Notes under the pieces: model-generated
Told to the model about the DNA's origin: nothing
Database searches by the model: none
What the model saw: only the letters and a program-made list of their open reading frames with translations
Assembly: GCA_958295895.1 (NCBI GenBank)
Contig: CATQHI010000014.1
Coordinates: forward strand, 49,261 to 113,260
DNA length: 64,000 nt
Direction of reading: 5' to 3'
From: Saprospiraceae bacterium
Lineage (GTDB): Bacteria > Bacteroidota > Bacteroidia > Chitinophagales > Saprospiraceae
Translations under genes and position numbers: made by a program
In this document: one piece after another, positions 7,235-16,964 of the stretch
Layout of the letters: every line of letters begins with the position of its first letter
Position numbering within the stretch: position 1 is the first letter of the stretch

Positions 7235-9853
7235 CTAATTCGAACCGGGCCGCCAACGTAGACCCGCCACCCCCCAGATGCCGTACTGCGTTTTAGAGAG
7301 TAGCAGGGAGTCGTCCTGGTCGGGCTTACCGATGTAGCGCTCGGCGCGGTGGTCGGTGGCATTATTGAGGCGCAGGTAGGCCGAGATGCCCTTGAAGAGC
7401 TCGTAGTCGGCGGCCAGGTCGAGGGAGATGACGGCGTTGATCCAGACGGGCTGCCCATCCTGCAGCAGGTCGAGGGTGGAGCTGCGGTAGTTGCCGGCGA
7501 TGACGAGGTTGAGGCGATTGCGGGGGTTGGAGTAGACAAAGCTCAGGTTGGCCGAGCGGCGGGGGGCCTGGGCCAGGGCGTTTCCCTCACTGCTATCACC
7601 GTCGAGTTTGTAGCTATTGAAATTTACGTTGCCGTTCACGTTCAGGATGCGCAGCTTGGCGTTGAGGAAGGCGAGACTCTGGTAAAAGCCGAGCTCCAGG
7701 CCAAGGAGACGGGCATCGGCAGTGTTGGCGATGGAGTAGCCCAGGGAGGGCTGGCCGTTTACGAAGGCAAATTGGGCCTCCCGCACGGTGGGGTCAGTCA
7801 GATACTTGGCGTAGGCGCTGACGCTGATGAGCCCGTCGTACCTACCGTAGCGCTCGTAGGTCAAATCGAGATTGCGGCTATAGGTGGGTCGTACCTCCGG
7901 ATTGTCGAGCGAGAAAACGTCGAGCCGTGCCTGCCGCCGCTCGCTGAAGGCCTGTACCGGGACTACGGTGGCGTAGGGCACCCGAGCAATGGCATCGTAG
8001 TAGGAGAACCGGAGCTGGTGGTCGCGCTTCAGCCGGTAGGTAACGTTGAGGCTCGGAAAGAGGTCGTTGTAGGTGGTGGAGTCGGCCTGCTGACTCCGCT
8101 GTAGGGTGTAGTCCAGATCGGTGTATTCGTACCGTAGGCCGAGCGAGGTCGTGAGCTTCGAGGTCCAGTTGGCTAGGAACATGAGGTAGCCGGCCGCGAT
8201 CTTTTCGGAGGCGTAGTAGTTAGGTCCGGCGCTCAGGTCGGGGCGTTCGTCGATCAGCGGCTCGGTACTCAGATCGGGAAATTCGGTTGGTCCTATGGTG
8301 CTTCCCCCGCCCTGTACACTTGCGTAGAACTCCTGATAGGTGCGCTCCTTGATGCGGTAGCGGGCCCCGGCGCGCAGGAAGCTGCTCCGGTTAGCGGTCA
8401 GAAAGCGCGTCAGGTTGATGCCACCGATGGCGATGTCCTCCTCTAGATCAAGGTTGAGTTGCTCGGCGAAGTTGCGGAACTTAGGGTCGTTGGGAAACTG
8501 AGTGTCGGTGGGCAGCAGGTCCCGAAACTCCGCATCGGTCAACTGCTGCTTGTCGCCGAACGTGATGCCATTGAATACCCGCTGGCGGTCCTTCACCCGC
8601 TCACTCGTACTGGCGAAACTGAGAGCGTAGGTTAACTGCGTCTGCTTGAAGTTATTCTCTACCTCCAGCGCTACCATATTGAGACGGCGCTCTTCCTTCC
8701 AGCGGCTACTAATGCGGTCCTCGAGGAAGGTCTCTCCGTTACCGCGGTTAAAGTTGGCCTCCCGGGTCATCACCTCCTCGTCGTTGGCGCTGTAGTTATA
8801 GCTCAGGCGCATCCGGTTGTAGATACTGGGGCGAAGCTCCACCGCACCGATCAGGCCGAGCTTCGTGGTCATGCGGTCGGTGTCGATGGGGCGCACGCGG
8901 CTGATCGCACGGCCGGTGGTACCGTTGGGCCCGTAGTCGAACCGCTGGGTCCGGTTGCCGCGGTTGTGGCGGAAGTAGCTGCCCCCCAGAAGTCCATACA
9001 CCGATTCCTCGCTGAGCTCACTATTCAGCACCGCCGCTGCCTGGGTGATACTCGACGACTGCCCCGGAATTTGATCGAAGCCAAAGTTGCTGCCCCCGCC
9101 GGCCTGCAGCAGCACCTCGGCGCGCTCCTCCGGCTGGCGGATGCGGAAATCGACCGTGCCGCCGATCGCATCCCCGTCCATATCCGCACTGCGGGCCTTG
9201 ATGACGCGTACCTCCTCCACCAGGTTAGACTGGATGATATCGAGGCTCCCGGCCCGGTCGGCCTCGGGCTGTACGGCGGGTAGGCGCTGCCCGTTGAGGG
9301 AGATGGCCGTGTACTGCTCCGGTAGCCCCCGCACCTGTACCAGCTCGCCCTCCCCCCGGTTGCGCGTGATGGTCACGCCGGGCATACGCTGGACGGTCTC
9401 GGCCAGAGTGATATCTGGATATTTGTTGAACAGCTCGGAATGAATGATGGTCTGGGGCACGGTCGCCGACTGCTGCACCCGCAGGGCCTGGGCCTGCCCG
9501 GAGGCCCGCCTACCGTAAACGATCACCTCCCCGGTGGTCATGAAGCTCTCCCGCATGACGATATCTACCTCCAACTCGCGGTCGGTGGTAGAGACCACCA
9601 CTACCGTATCGAAATTCTCAAAGCCCAGGTAGGTCGCCAGTAGCCGGATGCGACCGGGGGGTACTTCCAACTGGTAGTGCCCCTCCAGATCGCTGCTGGC
9701 CCCGATTACGGACCCCACTACCCGTACCGAGGCCCCGATGAGGGTATCGCCTCCGGGTCCGGTAACGGTACCCATGATCTCCGCCTCCTGGGCCTGAAGG
9801 GTGAACGAACAACAAACAGCAGCAAGAATAAAGACGAACAGGTGGTACCGCAT
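7235..9853 (-). CDS. TonB-dependent receptor with carboxypeptidase-like N-terminal domain
   Basis: This 872-residue outer-membrane active transporter has a signal peptide (ending LQAQ, about residue 22) and a CarboxypepD_reg-like domain at about 24-105. The Plug (about 115-235) contains QVRGLPEQYTAISLNGQRLP and VIKARSADMDGDAIGGTV, and a 22-strand barrel ends in GLRWRPGSN. The Plug wording resembles the proteobacterial and Bacteroidota oligosaccharide-type TonB receptors rather than siderophore receptors. No SusD partner is adjacent, so the ligand stays unknown. It is the last gene before a divergent 2-hydroxyacid dehydrogenase at 9929. The ATG at 9853 fits the signal peptide. Confidence 0.9.
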   Translation of the reverse strand: MRYHLFVFILAAVCCSFTLQAQEAEIMGTVTGPGGDTLIGASVRVVGSVIGASSDLEGHYQLEVPPGRIRLLATYLGFENFDTVVVVSTTDRELEVDIVMRESFMTTGEVIVYGRRASGQAQALRVQQSATVPQTIIHSELFNKYPDITLAETVQRMPGVTITRNRGEGELVQVRGLPEQYTAISLNGQRLPAVQPEADRAGSLDIIQSNLVEEVRVIKARSADMDGDAIGGTVDFRIRQPEERAEVLLQAGGGSNFGFDQIPGQSSSITQAAAVLNSELSEESVYGLLGGSYFRHNRGNRTQRFDYGPNGTTGRAISRVRPIDTDRMTTKLGLIGAVELRPSIYNRMRLSYNYSANDEEVMTREANFNRGNGETFLEDRISSRWKEERRLNMVALEVENNFKQTQLTYALSFASTSERVKDRQRVFNGITFGDKQQLTDAEFRDLLPTDTQFPNDPKFRNFAEQLNLDLEEDIAIGGINLTRFLTANRSSFLRAGARYRIKERTYQEFYASVQGGGSTIGPTEFPDLSTEPLIDERPDLSAGPNYYASEKIAAGYLMFLANWTSKLTTSLGLRYEYTDLDYTLQRSQQADSTTYNDLFPSLNVTYRLKRDHQLRFSYYDAIARVPYATVVPVQAFSERRQARLDVFSLDNPEVRPTYSRNLDLTYERYGRYDGLISVSAYAKYLTDPTVREAQFAFVNGQPSLGYSIANTADARLLGLELGFYQSLAFLNAKLRILNVNGNVNFNSYKLDGDSSEGNALAQAPRRSANLSFVYSNPRNRLNLVIAGNYRSSTLDLLQDGQPVWINAVISLDLAADYELFKGISAYLRLNNATDHRAERYIGKPDQDDSLLLSKTQYGIWGVAGLRWRPGSN

Positions 9854-9928
9854 ACGGACTAAAGCGAGCCGTAGCTTGGGTTTGTTTACGTTAAGTGCTA
9901 TATTTTGCAGCGCCTAAACCCGCTTTGC

Positions 9929-10870
9929 ATGCCCGCCGCCCCGACCATCGTTTTCCTCGACGCCGGCACCGTCGACGACCTACCCGCCTTCGAAAAATTC
10001 CGGGAGCTGGGCGATTTTACCGCCTACGCCCGCACCACTCCCACGGAGCTAATCGAGCGCGCCACCGGAGCCGAGGTACTCATCACCAATAAAGTACCCC
10101 TCACCGCCGAAACCATCGAAAAGCTGCCGAAACTGAAGCTAATCTGCGTAGCCGCCACCGGCACCAACAACATCGACAAACGCGCCGCTGAGCAGCGCGG
10201 CATCCCGGTCCGTAACGTAGCCGGCTATAGCACCGACTCCGTAGCCCAGCTCACCCTCACGGCCTACTTCACCGTGGCCATGGACCTGCTGCACCTCAAC
10301 CGCGAGGTCTACAACGGTAATTATTCACGGGCGCAGGACTTTACCCTCTGGCGGCATCCCTACTACGAGCTCAGCGGCAAGCGCTACGGCATCATCGGCA
10401 TGGGCACCATCGGCCGGCGGGTCGCGGAGCTGGCTACCGCCTACGGGGCGGAGGTGGTATACTATAGCGCCCGGGGCCACGACCATGAGGTGCCCTACCC
10501 CCGACTGGAGCTCGCCGAATTCCTCGCATCGTGCGATGTAGTCAGCATCCACTGTGCGCTCACGGATCAGACCCGGGGCCTGCTCGACCTCGAACGGCTA
10601 CGGCAGATGAAGCCCACCGCCTACCTCATCAACGTCGCCCGCGGTGGCGTCGTCGTCGAGGCCGACCTCGTCACTGCCCTCAACGAAGGCGCTATTGCCG
10701 GAGCGGCCGTAGATGTCTTCACCAAGGAGCCCATTCCGGATGATCACTCCTATTTATCGGTCAATAATCAGGAGAAGCTCCTGCTCACCCCCCACGTCGG
10801 CTGGGCCAGCGTCGAGGCCCGTACCCGCCTGATCGAGGGCATCATGGATAATATTCGCCAGGGATACTAA
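9929..10870 (+). CDS. D-2-hydroxyacid dehydrogenase (glycerate/phosphoglycerate dehydrogenase-like)
   Basis: This NAD-dependent enzyme interconverts 2-hydroxy and 2-keto acids. From ATG 9929 it has 313 residues. The Rossmann motif GMGTIG is at 157-162 and the catalytic triad is visible: R238 in NVARGG, E267 in KEP, and H289 in PHVGWAS. The length and the VAATGTNNID segment resemble glycerate/hydroxypyruvate reductase-like members, but the substrate cannot be fixed from sequence. The open frame extends 8 codons upstream to 9905; MPAAPTIVFLDAG is the natural N-terminus. The next gene starts 6 bp after its stop, so the two are probably cotranscribed. Confidence 0.88.
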   Translation: MPAAPTIVFLDAGTVDDLPAFEKFRELGDFTAYARTTPTELIERATGAEVLITNKVPLTAETIEKLPKLKLICVAATGTNNIDKRAAEQRGIPVRNVAGYSTDSVAQLTLTAYFTVAMDLLHLNREVYNGNYSRAQDFTLWRHPYYELSGKRYGIIGMGTIGRRVAELATAYGAEVVYYSARGHDHEVPYPRLELAEFLASCDVVSIHCALTDQTRGLLDLERLRQMKPTAYLINVARGGVVVEADLVTALNEGAIAGAAVDVFTKEPIPDDHSYLSVNNQEKLLLTPHVGWASVEARTRLIEGIMDNIRQGY

Positions 10871-10876
10871 AGAGTC

Positions 10877-12928
10877 ATGCAATTTACGCCGCACCTGCGC
10901 GCCGCCGCCCCCCTGTTCTGCCTGCTGTTTGCTGCCCTGCTGAGTGGCCAGACCGAGCCCGAGCAACTCATCGAGGACGTCATCGCCCAGGATGCCGGCG
11001 ACGGCGGGGAGTTCACCTTCAATGCTACTTTCGAGCTGCTGGAGGCCTACGCGGAGCGGCCGCTGGACCTGAATAAAGCCGACGCAGAAACCCTAGCCGC
11101 CACCTACCTACTTACGCCCCTACAGCTAGATGCCCTACTGCGCTACCGCGAGCAGATGAACGGCCTGGTCAGCATCTATGAGCTGCAGGCGGTGCCGGGG
11201 CTGGACCTGGAGACGATCCGCCGCATACTGCCCTACGTGACCGTGGGCGGGGGGCTGGACGACATCAACGTGCCATTCAAGACCCTACTTACCCAGGGCA
11301 ACCGCGAACTCTTCCTGCGCGCCAGCCGCCGCCTCGAAACCGCCCGCGGCTACGAGGAGCCCGACCCGCGCTACGCCGGCGACCCCTGGCGCACCTACGT
11401 AAAGTACCGGCAGCGTTACGGCACCAAGCTCAGCCTGGGACTGGTGGCGGAAAAGGACCCCGGCGAGGCCTTCTTTCGCGGCAGTAACCGCCGGCGGGGC
11501 TTTGATTTTTACAGTGCACATTTATTCCTGCGGGGCCTTAATCGGCAGGTACGGGCCCTGGCGCTGGGGGACTTTTCGGTCAGCTTCGGGCAGGGGCTCA
11601 TCCTCTACACCGGCTTTGGATTCGGGAAGAGCAGCCTAACCACGAGCGTAGCGCGCCGCTCCCCCACCCTACAGCCCTACGCCAGCGTGAACGAGGCGAG
11701 CTTTATGCGGGGGGCGGGGGTGACGCTGGCGCTCGGTAGGCACTTTGAGACTACGGTATTCGGAAGTCGGCGGCCCCGCACGGCCAACATCAGCAGCGAC
11801 TCCGTCAGCGTGACCTCCCTGAACCTAAGCGGCCTGAACCGGACGGACAATGAGATTGCCGACCGCAACGCACTGATTCAGCACAGCTACGGGGGGAGTG
11901 TGCGCTTTACGCCCAGCGACCGGCTGCAGGTGAGTCTGAACGTGCTGGGCGAACGACTCAGTAGACCGTTGCTCCGTACCCCGCGCCCCTACAACCGCTT
12001 TTACTTCAACGGGGACCGGCTGCACAACGTGAGTCTGGACTACCGCTACCGCTGGCGCAACTTTTCTTTCTTTGGCGAGGTCGCAGGTGCAGGCGGCGGG
12101 GGGAAGGCCATGCTGCACGGGCTCAACCTGGGACTGGACCGGCGGGCGGAGGTAGCCATCGTGTACCGGAAGTACGACCGGGACTATCAGGCGCTGAGCG
12201 CGCAGCCCTTCGGCGAGTCGAGCGGGGGCCGCAATGAAGAGGGTATCTATCTGGGCCTGGAGGTGCGGCCGGCCACCCGCTGGCGCATCAACGCCTACTA
12301 CGACCTGTGGCGGCACGACTGGCTACGCTTCAACATCGACGGGCCGAGCACGGGGCGGGAGTACCGGCTGCGGGTGAACTACACGGTGAAGCGACGGCTG
12401 GATGCTTACGCGGAGCTGCGTAGTGAAACCAAGGGTCACGGTATTTCCGCGCCACCAGGAACAAAAATTGACCCCGTGGTACCGCGCACCCGTTTCCAGG
12501 CGCGTTTTCATACGGGCTACAAGCTGACTCCGGCGCTGGAGTGGCGCAGTCGGCTCGATCTGGGCTACACCGAAGACGAGGCCGAGGGGCGGCAGCGGGG
12601 CGTGATGCTGTTTCAGGATCTGCACTACCGGCCGCTGGGTCCGCTGAGCGTATCGGCGCGGGTGGCCGTGTTCCATACCGATAGCTACGACGTGCGCTTT
12701 TATGAGTACGAGAACGGGCTGACGTACAATGCGCGGGTGCTACCGTACTACAATGAGGGGGGGCGGAGCTTTTTACTACTACGGTATAAGGGGATCCGGA
12801 AGTTGACGGTGGAGGCGCGGGTGGCGCAGACGCGGTACTTCGATGGGCGTACGTTTGGGAGCGGGTTGGAGGCTACGGGGAAGACGTGGCGGACGGAGGT
12901 GGGGGGGCAGGTGATCTGGCGGTGGTAA
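10877..12928 (+). CDS. Helix-hairpin-helix domain outer-membrane protein
   Basis: This 683-residue exported protein has a signal peptide (about 1-25) and then a ComEA-like helix-hairpin-helix pair at about 55-120: LDLNKADAETLAATYLLTP and LVSIYELQAVPGLDLETIRRILPYV. The remaining 550 residues alternate aromatic and polar residues and end in W, as a beta-barrel would (WRTEVGGQVIWRW). Proteins with this layout are common and uncharacterised in Bacteroidota. Whether the HhH part touches DNA or serves as a periplasmic plug is unknown. The gene follows the dehydrogenase by 6 bp. A GC-box-like sequence lies in its signal-peptide codons at 10891-10912. Confidence 0.8.
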   Translation: MQFTPHLRAAAPLFCLLFAALLSGQTEPEQLIEDVIAQDAGDGGEFTFNATFELLEAYAERPLDLNKADAETLAATYLLTPLQLDALLRYREQMNGLVSIYELQAVPGLDLETIRRILPYVTVGGGLDDINVPFKTLLTQGNRELFLRASRRLETARGYEEPDPRYAGDPWRTYVKYRQRYGTKLSLGLVAEKDPGEAFFRGSNRRRGFDFYSAHLFLRGLNRQVRALALGDFSVSFGQGLILYTGFGFGKSSLTTSVARRSPTLQPYASVNEASFMRGAGVTLALGRHFETTVFGSRRPRTANISSDSVSVTSLNLSGLNRTDNEIADRNALIQHSYGGSVRFTPSDRLQVSLNVLGERLSRPLLRTPRPYNRFYFNGDRLHNVSLDYRYRWRNFSFFGEVAGAGGGGKAMLHGLNLGLDRRAEVAIVYRKYDRDYQALSAQPFGESSGGRNEEGIYLGLEVRPATRWRINAYYDLWRHDWLRFNIDGPSTGREYRLRVNYTVKRRLDAYAELRSETKGHGISAPPGTKIDPVVPRTRFQARFHTGYKLTPALEWRSRLDLGYTEDEAEGRQRGVMLFQDLHYRPLGPLSVSARVAVFHTDSYDVRFYEYENGLTYNARVLPYYNEGGRSFLLLRYKGIRKLTVEARVAQTRYFDGRTFGSGLEATGKTWRTEVGGQVIWRW

Positions 12929-12935
12929 GGCTCAC

Positions 12936-13015
12936 CACGGAGCGGCTTTCAGCCTACACGGAGGGTGTCACGGAGTACGCACAGAGGCCGTCGGTATAGG
13001 GCGGCATGAGAGCAC
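12936..13015. repeat. CACGGAG/CACAGAG dispersed repeats
   Basis: The intergenic stretch contains three CACGGAG-type and two CACAGAG-type heptamers. It belongs with the repeat clusters at 28412, 33864-33915 and 58305-58377, which share ACCACAGAG or CGCAGAGG cores. Here no long hairpin forms. Confidence 0.5.
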
Positions 13016-13060
13016 ACAGAGGGGCCAGCGCCTAGCGGCGCTGGGCGGCGGAATAACCGG

Positions 13061-13321
13061 TCAGTCACGCTTGTACTTCTTCCTCAGGTCCGCTAAAGTG
13101 ATGTACTCGCCACGGTCAATTTGCTCATCGGCAAGCAGAAGCTCGCGATTGCGTTCGGTGACAGTCTTCGGCTTAGCCCAGGGAGGGGGCACGGTTTCCG
13201 TTGAAGCCTCATCAAGTTGCTGGACCATAGCCTGTACGACTACACTAACCAGACGTATGAACTCATCACTAGAGGATTCAACCTGCCGCAGCAGCGAAGA
13301 ACGGATTTGGTCGGCACCCAT
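13061..13321 (-). CDS. Small hypothetical protein, possible antitoxin
   Basis: This 86-residue protein is charged. Its C-terminus (LLADEQIDRGEYITLADLRKKYKRD) resembles the tail of short Bacteroidota antitoxin-like proteins that follow toxin genes. The N-terminal helix (SSLLRQVESSSDEFIRLVSVVVQAM) could dimerise. No toxin gene is adjacent: the lipid kinase lies 38 bp upstream on the same strand and repeats lie downstream. It may therefore be an orphan antitoxin or something else. The function is not recognised with confidence. Confidence 0.5.
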   Translation of the reverse strand: MGADQIRSSLLRQVESSSDEFIRLVSVVVQAMVQQLDEASTETVPPPWAKPKTVTERNRELLLADEQIDRGEYITLADLRKKYKRD

Positions 13322-13359
13322 GGTACTAGAATTACAGTTAGCAAACTAATTAAAGATAA

Positions 13360-14292
13360 TCAGGTGACGCAAGAACGGGTAGCTACGTTGCCGACTATCA
13401 CCTGGAGACGCTCTGTCAGGAGACTAGCTTCCACTACTGTGGGCATCCCCAGCCACTCCCCATCCGCCTCTAAACCGGTCAACCCATTGATGCCTACAGT
13501 AGTGGCGTGGGTGGTGATCACCCCCGCTACCCTACCGATACTATCGGTATAAAAACGCCAGCCATTGGCCATAATACGACCTAGGGGTAATCCTACCGCA
13601 TAGGTCAGTGCCAGCGTATCGGCTACCGGATCGGCCTGGGGCACCAGCCGCATCCCCCCACCATTGTAGCGACCGATGCCGAGATTGATGGTGTGAAACC
13701 GACCACTCACTACTTGTCCATCGTAGTGCAGTTCCAGCTCGGGCGGGGTGAAGTCACGTAGGTAAGCCAGGGTCAGTACCGGATAGAGCAGGCGGTGCTT
13801 CAGCCCCAGACCGGCCGAGCGACGGACGACCTCGGCGTCGTAGGCTAGGCCGGCTACGTTCGTGAAGTATTGCACCTGCGGTCGCGCGCCCACCTGGTAG
13901 GTGAGTTTGCCGATGCGGTGCGGGATGGTGTTACCCCGCTTGATCACGTCAGTCCACCTCAGGATGTGACGGGGGATGCCCAGGGTGCGGCACCAGTCGT
14001 TGCCGGAGCCGAGGGGGAGGGGGGCGTAGGTGACTTTAGCGAGGCCATCGTGACGGACCAGGGCGTTGACGATATCGTGGTGGGTGCCGTCGCCGCCTAC
14101 ACCGATCAAGAAGTGCTGGTCCTGAGCTAGTGCGGCAGCTACTAAGTCGTTCAGGGTATGCTGACCGTCGCTAACCGAAAAGCTGAGACCGGGAAAGTGC
14201 TTCTGCAGCACCGGCAGCGCCGCCCGCCACCACCGCTGGGCGCGACCGCTGGCCGCGGCGGGGTTGACCAGGAAGTGGGGCGGGGGCAGCAC
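13360..14292 (-). CDS. Diacylglycerol kinase-family lipid kinase
   Basis: This 310-residue protein has the DAGK catalytic domain (DgkB/YegS/sphingosine kinase type) that phosphorylates a lipid hydroxyl with ATP. The nucleotide-binding motif VGGDGT is near residues 80-85 and PLGSGNDWCR is near 112-121. The N-terminal FLVNPAAASGRA opening and the later GIGRYNGGGMRLVP segment also fit. The lipid substrate is undetermined. The gene is divergent from the ABC exporter at 14380. The last residues (NVATRSCVT) overhang the usual end slightly. Confidence 0.87.
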   Translation of the reverse strand: MLPPPHFLVNPAAASGRAQRWWRAALPVLQKHFPGLSFSVSDGQHTLNDLVAAALAQDQHFLIGVGGDGTHHDIVNALVRHDGLAKVTYAPLPLGSGNDWCRTLGIPRHILRWTDVIKRGNTIPHRIGKLTYQVGARPQVQYFTNVAGLAYDAEVVRRSAGLGLKHRLLYPVLTLAYLRDFTPPELELHYDGQVVSGRFHTINLGIGRYNGGGMRLVPQADPVADTLALTYAVGLPLGRIMANGWRFYTDSIGRVAGVITTHATTVGINGLTGLEADGEWLGMPTVVEASLLTERLQVIVGNVATRSCVT

Positions 14293-14379
14293 GGGGGCAA
14301 TGATACGATTCGTCTATGCTACGCGGGCGTTCATCCATATCTTGGCGGACTCCGCGATCCATTGTACATCTTGCCGACC

Positions 14380-15321
14380 ATGACCCAAGCCCCCCCTCCC
14401 CTAGTAAGCACCGCGGCGCCCGTGATCGAGGTGCGCGATGTTCGCAAGACCTACGGCGAAAAGGTGGCCGTAGATGACGTCACCTTCGCCATGCCACCGG
14501 ACGCGATCCTCGGCCTCCTGGGACCCAACGGAGCCGGTAAGACCAGCCTGATCCGCATGATCACTACGATCACCGCGCCCGACTCCGGCAAGATCTTTTT
14601 CCAGGGCGCCCCCCTCAGCGGCTACCACCCCACCCAGATCGGCTACCTGCCCGAGGAGCGGGGGCTGTACAAGCAGATGTATGTCGGCGAGCAACTCCTT
14701 TACCTGGCCCAGTTGAAGGGTATGACCGCCCGGGACGCCGAGGCCCGCGCCCGCGAGTGGCTGGCCAAGTTCGAGCTCGAAGGGCAGTGGAAGAAAAAGG
14801 TGGAGGAGCTCAGTAAGGGCATGCAGCAGCAGGTGCAGTTTATCGCCACGGTGATCCACGATCCAAAACTGCTCATACTCGACGAGCCCTTCAGCGGCCT
14901 CGACCCCGTCAACGCCACACGTATGCGTACCGAGATCCTACGCCTGCACGCCGCCGGCACGGCCGTCATCTTCAGCACCCACCGTATGGAGCAGGTGGAG
15001 GAGCTCTGCGAGTACATCGTGCTCATCGACCAGGGCCGTAACATTCTGCAGGGCAAGGTGGCCGATATCCGCCGGCAGTACGTCGAGAACCGCTACCGGC
15101 TCACCCACGGCGGGGAGGAGCTACCCGCCGCCCTCGGCGAGCGCTACGAGCTGCTCAAGCCTACCGTTTCTACCGTCGACATTCAGCTCCGCGCGGGCGA
15201 AAGCGGCAACGATCTGCTGCGCTACCTGCTCGACCTGGGCGTCCGTATCCAGGGCTTCCAGGAGCTACTGCCCAGCCTCAACGAAATTTTCATCAAGCGC
15301 GTCACGCGGCTCAACGCCTAA
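14380..15321 (+). CDS. ABC transporter ATP-binding protein (NatA-like)
   Basis: This is the ATPase subunit of an ABC-2 type exporter. From ATG 14380 it has 313 residues: Walker A GPNGAGKTS, signature LSKGMQQQVQ, Walker B LLILDEPFSGLDP, the switch histidine in FSTHRMEQ, and a C-terminal DUF4162-like tail. The membrane subunit starts 5 bp downstream, and the NatA/NatB layout suggests sodium or drug efflux, though the substrate is unproven. The upstream open frame to 14158 overlaps the divergent lipid kinase and is not translated in homologues, so ATG 14380 is preferred. Confidence 0.9.
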   Translation: MTQAPPPLVSTAAPVIEVRDVRKTYGEKVAVDDVTFAMPPDAILGLLGPNGAGKTSLIRMITTITAPDSGKIFFQGAPLSGYHPTQIGYLPEERGLYKQMYVGEQLLYLAQLKGMTARDAEARAREWLAKFELEGQWKKKVEELSKGMQQQVQFIATVIHDPKLLILDEPFSGLDPVNATRMRTEILRLHAAGTAVIFSTHRMEQVEELCEYIVLIDQGRNILQGKVADIRRQYVENRYRLTHGGEELPAALGERYELLKPTVSTVDIQLRAGESGNDLLRYLLDLGVRIQGFQELLPSLNEIFIKRVTRLNA

Positions 15322-15326
15322 GCCCC

Positions 15327-16647
15327 ATGTCCAATCTCTGGTTAGTCATCAAGCGCGAGTACATCACCCGGGTACGCCGCAAGTCCTTCATCCTCGCTAC
15401 CCTGCTCACGCCGCTGGGTATCGCGCTTTTCGCCGTAGTGGCCAACGCCGTGCTCAGCTACGAGAATGACGACGTGCAGCGCATTGCCGTCATCGACGAG
15501 GGGAATCTATTCAACCGCGCCATCCCGGACGAGAACGGGCTGTACTTCCGCTTCGTCGACCAGGACGTCCAGGACTTGCGCCAGGACGAGGACGCCCGCA
15601 AGGACTACGCCGCCATCCTCTTCATCCCCGAGCTGACCAATCCCCGTGCCCGCGACTTTCGCGTACAGCTCTTTACCGACGAGACGCTGAGTATGGACGC
15701 CCAGTTCGGCATCCGCAACCGTATCCGCGACCAGCTGCGCAAGTACAAGATCGAGGCCCTGGACATCGACCAGGCTACCCTGGCCAGTCTCGACACCGAC
15801 GTCGACATCAAGGTCACCAGCCTGACGCAGGAGGATGGCGAGAGCGAAGACCGCAGTATGACCTCGGCCATCGGCGCCGGTATCGGTTACGGCGATGGGC
15901 TTTCTGATGTACGTATCCATCTTCTTCTACGGCATGATGGTGATGCGCTCCGTCACCGAGGAAAAGACCAACCGCATTGTGGAGGTAGTCATCTCCTCGG
16001 TCCGTCCCTTCACCCTACTGCTCGGTAAGATCATCGGCGTAGGGGCCGTGGGGCTTACCCAGGTGACGGCCTGGATCATCATGATCCCGGGGCTCTTTTT
16101 GCTAGCTAGTTTGATCTTCGGTTCGACGCCCCCGACCCCCAGGTTACCGCCGCCGGAGCCGAGATCGACCCCGCTGAGGTACAGACCATGGTCGAGCGCA
16201 TCACCAGCGGCCTGGCCACCCTGAACTGGTGGATCATCGTGCCCTGCTTCCTCCTTTATTTCCTGTCCGGTTACGTAATGTACTCCTCCTCTTCGCCGCC
16301 GTAGGCTCGGCCATGGGCGACGATATGGGCGAGAGCCAGACGCTGACGCTACCGATCAGTCTGCCCGTGATCCTGGCCCTCTACATCATGCTAGCCGCCA
16401 TCCAGAACCCAAACTCCAGCCTCGCGGTATGGTCGAGTATCTTTCCCTCTTCGCTCCTATCGTGATGCCGGCCCGCCTGGCCTTCGAGCCCCCGCTGTGG
16501 CAGATCCTGGCCAGTCTAATATCGGTGTTCATCTTCAGCGCGCTTATGGTCTGGATGGCCAGCCGCATCTACCGCGTCGGCATCCTGAACTACGGCAAGA
16601 AGTCCACCCTCAAAGACATGGGTAAGTGGATCACCGCGAAGTACTAG
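15327..16647 (+). CDS. ABC-2 permease (NatB-like), four frameshifts
   Basis: This is the membrane partner of the ATPase just upstream. The first segment, MSNLWLVIKREYITRVRRKSFILATLLTPLG, is the canonical start with the first membrane helix and then a large extracytoplasmic domain. The transmembrane half is split over frames: MYVSIFFYGMMVMRSVTEEKTNRIVEVVISS, then WWIIVPCFLLYFLSGYVMYSS, then AAVGSAMGDD and the end KSTLKDMGKWITAKY. The breaks are one-base indels near 15890 (extra G), 16120, 16285 (C missing) and 16435 (C missing). Correcting them gives one protein of about 440 residues. Consensus error is likely. Confidence 0.85.
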
Positions 16648-16909
16648 AGCGTAGCCGCCTCGCCCGGTACCACCACCACGTTGAGCAGTTTGATTACGAA
16701 GGAGCAGGGCGTGTCGCTGGCCAGCGTGGGCCGCATGGCTTCTTTGAGCACCTCCATGACGGCATCGTACTCACCGGTGAGTTGGGTAGCCAGGTGATTG
16801 GTAGCTACCTGGATTCCCGTGTGGCCGTGCAGTCGTTCGATAAAGGCGATGATGGGCGCCTCATACTCAGGCGTGAGGGGTAGAGGGACAGATCTAGGGA
16901 TACGTGCAT
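16644..16909 (-). CDS. YkoF-like thiamine-binding-fold protein (frameshifted)
   Basis: This small cytoplasmic protein reads LTPEYEAPIIAFIERLHGHTGIQVATNHLATQLTGEYDAVMEVLKEAM, followed by SFVIKLLNV. It matches the YkoF-type ferredoxin-like family found in Bacteroidota and linked to thiamine or HMP binding in other bacteria. A better N-terminus, MHVSLDLSLYP, starts at ATG 16909 but is one C short in a C run near 16880; restoring it joins YP to LTPEYE. The stop lies opposite the end of the permease gene. A functional link to thiamine is only family knowledge. Confidence 0.65.
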
Positions 16910-16964
16910 ACCTGCGTAACACGAGGGCGGGGCCGCAGTGTTGCAAAGCTTCTAGTGAAGGAAC

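Noticed and set aside
7349..8104. Plus-strand open frame of 251 residues
   Set aside because: It is antisense to the well-supported TonB receptor and is valine/glycine-rich without structure.
14825..14840. GCAGGTGC in the ABC ATPase
   Set aside because: It encodes the conserved MQQQVQF segment after the signature motif and lacks the GC-rich flank of the repeat.
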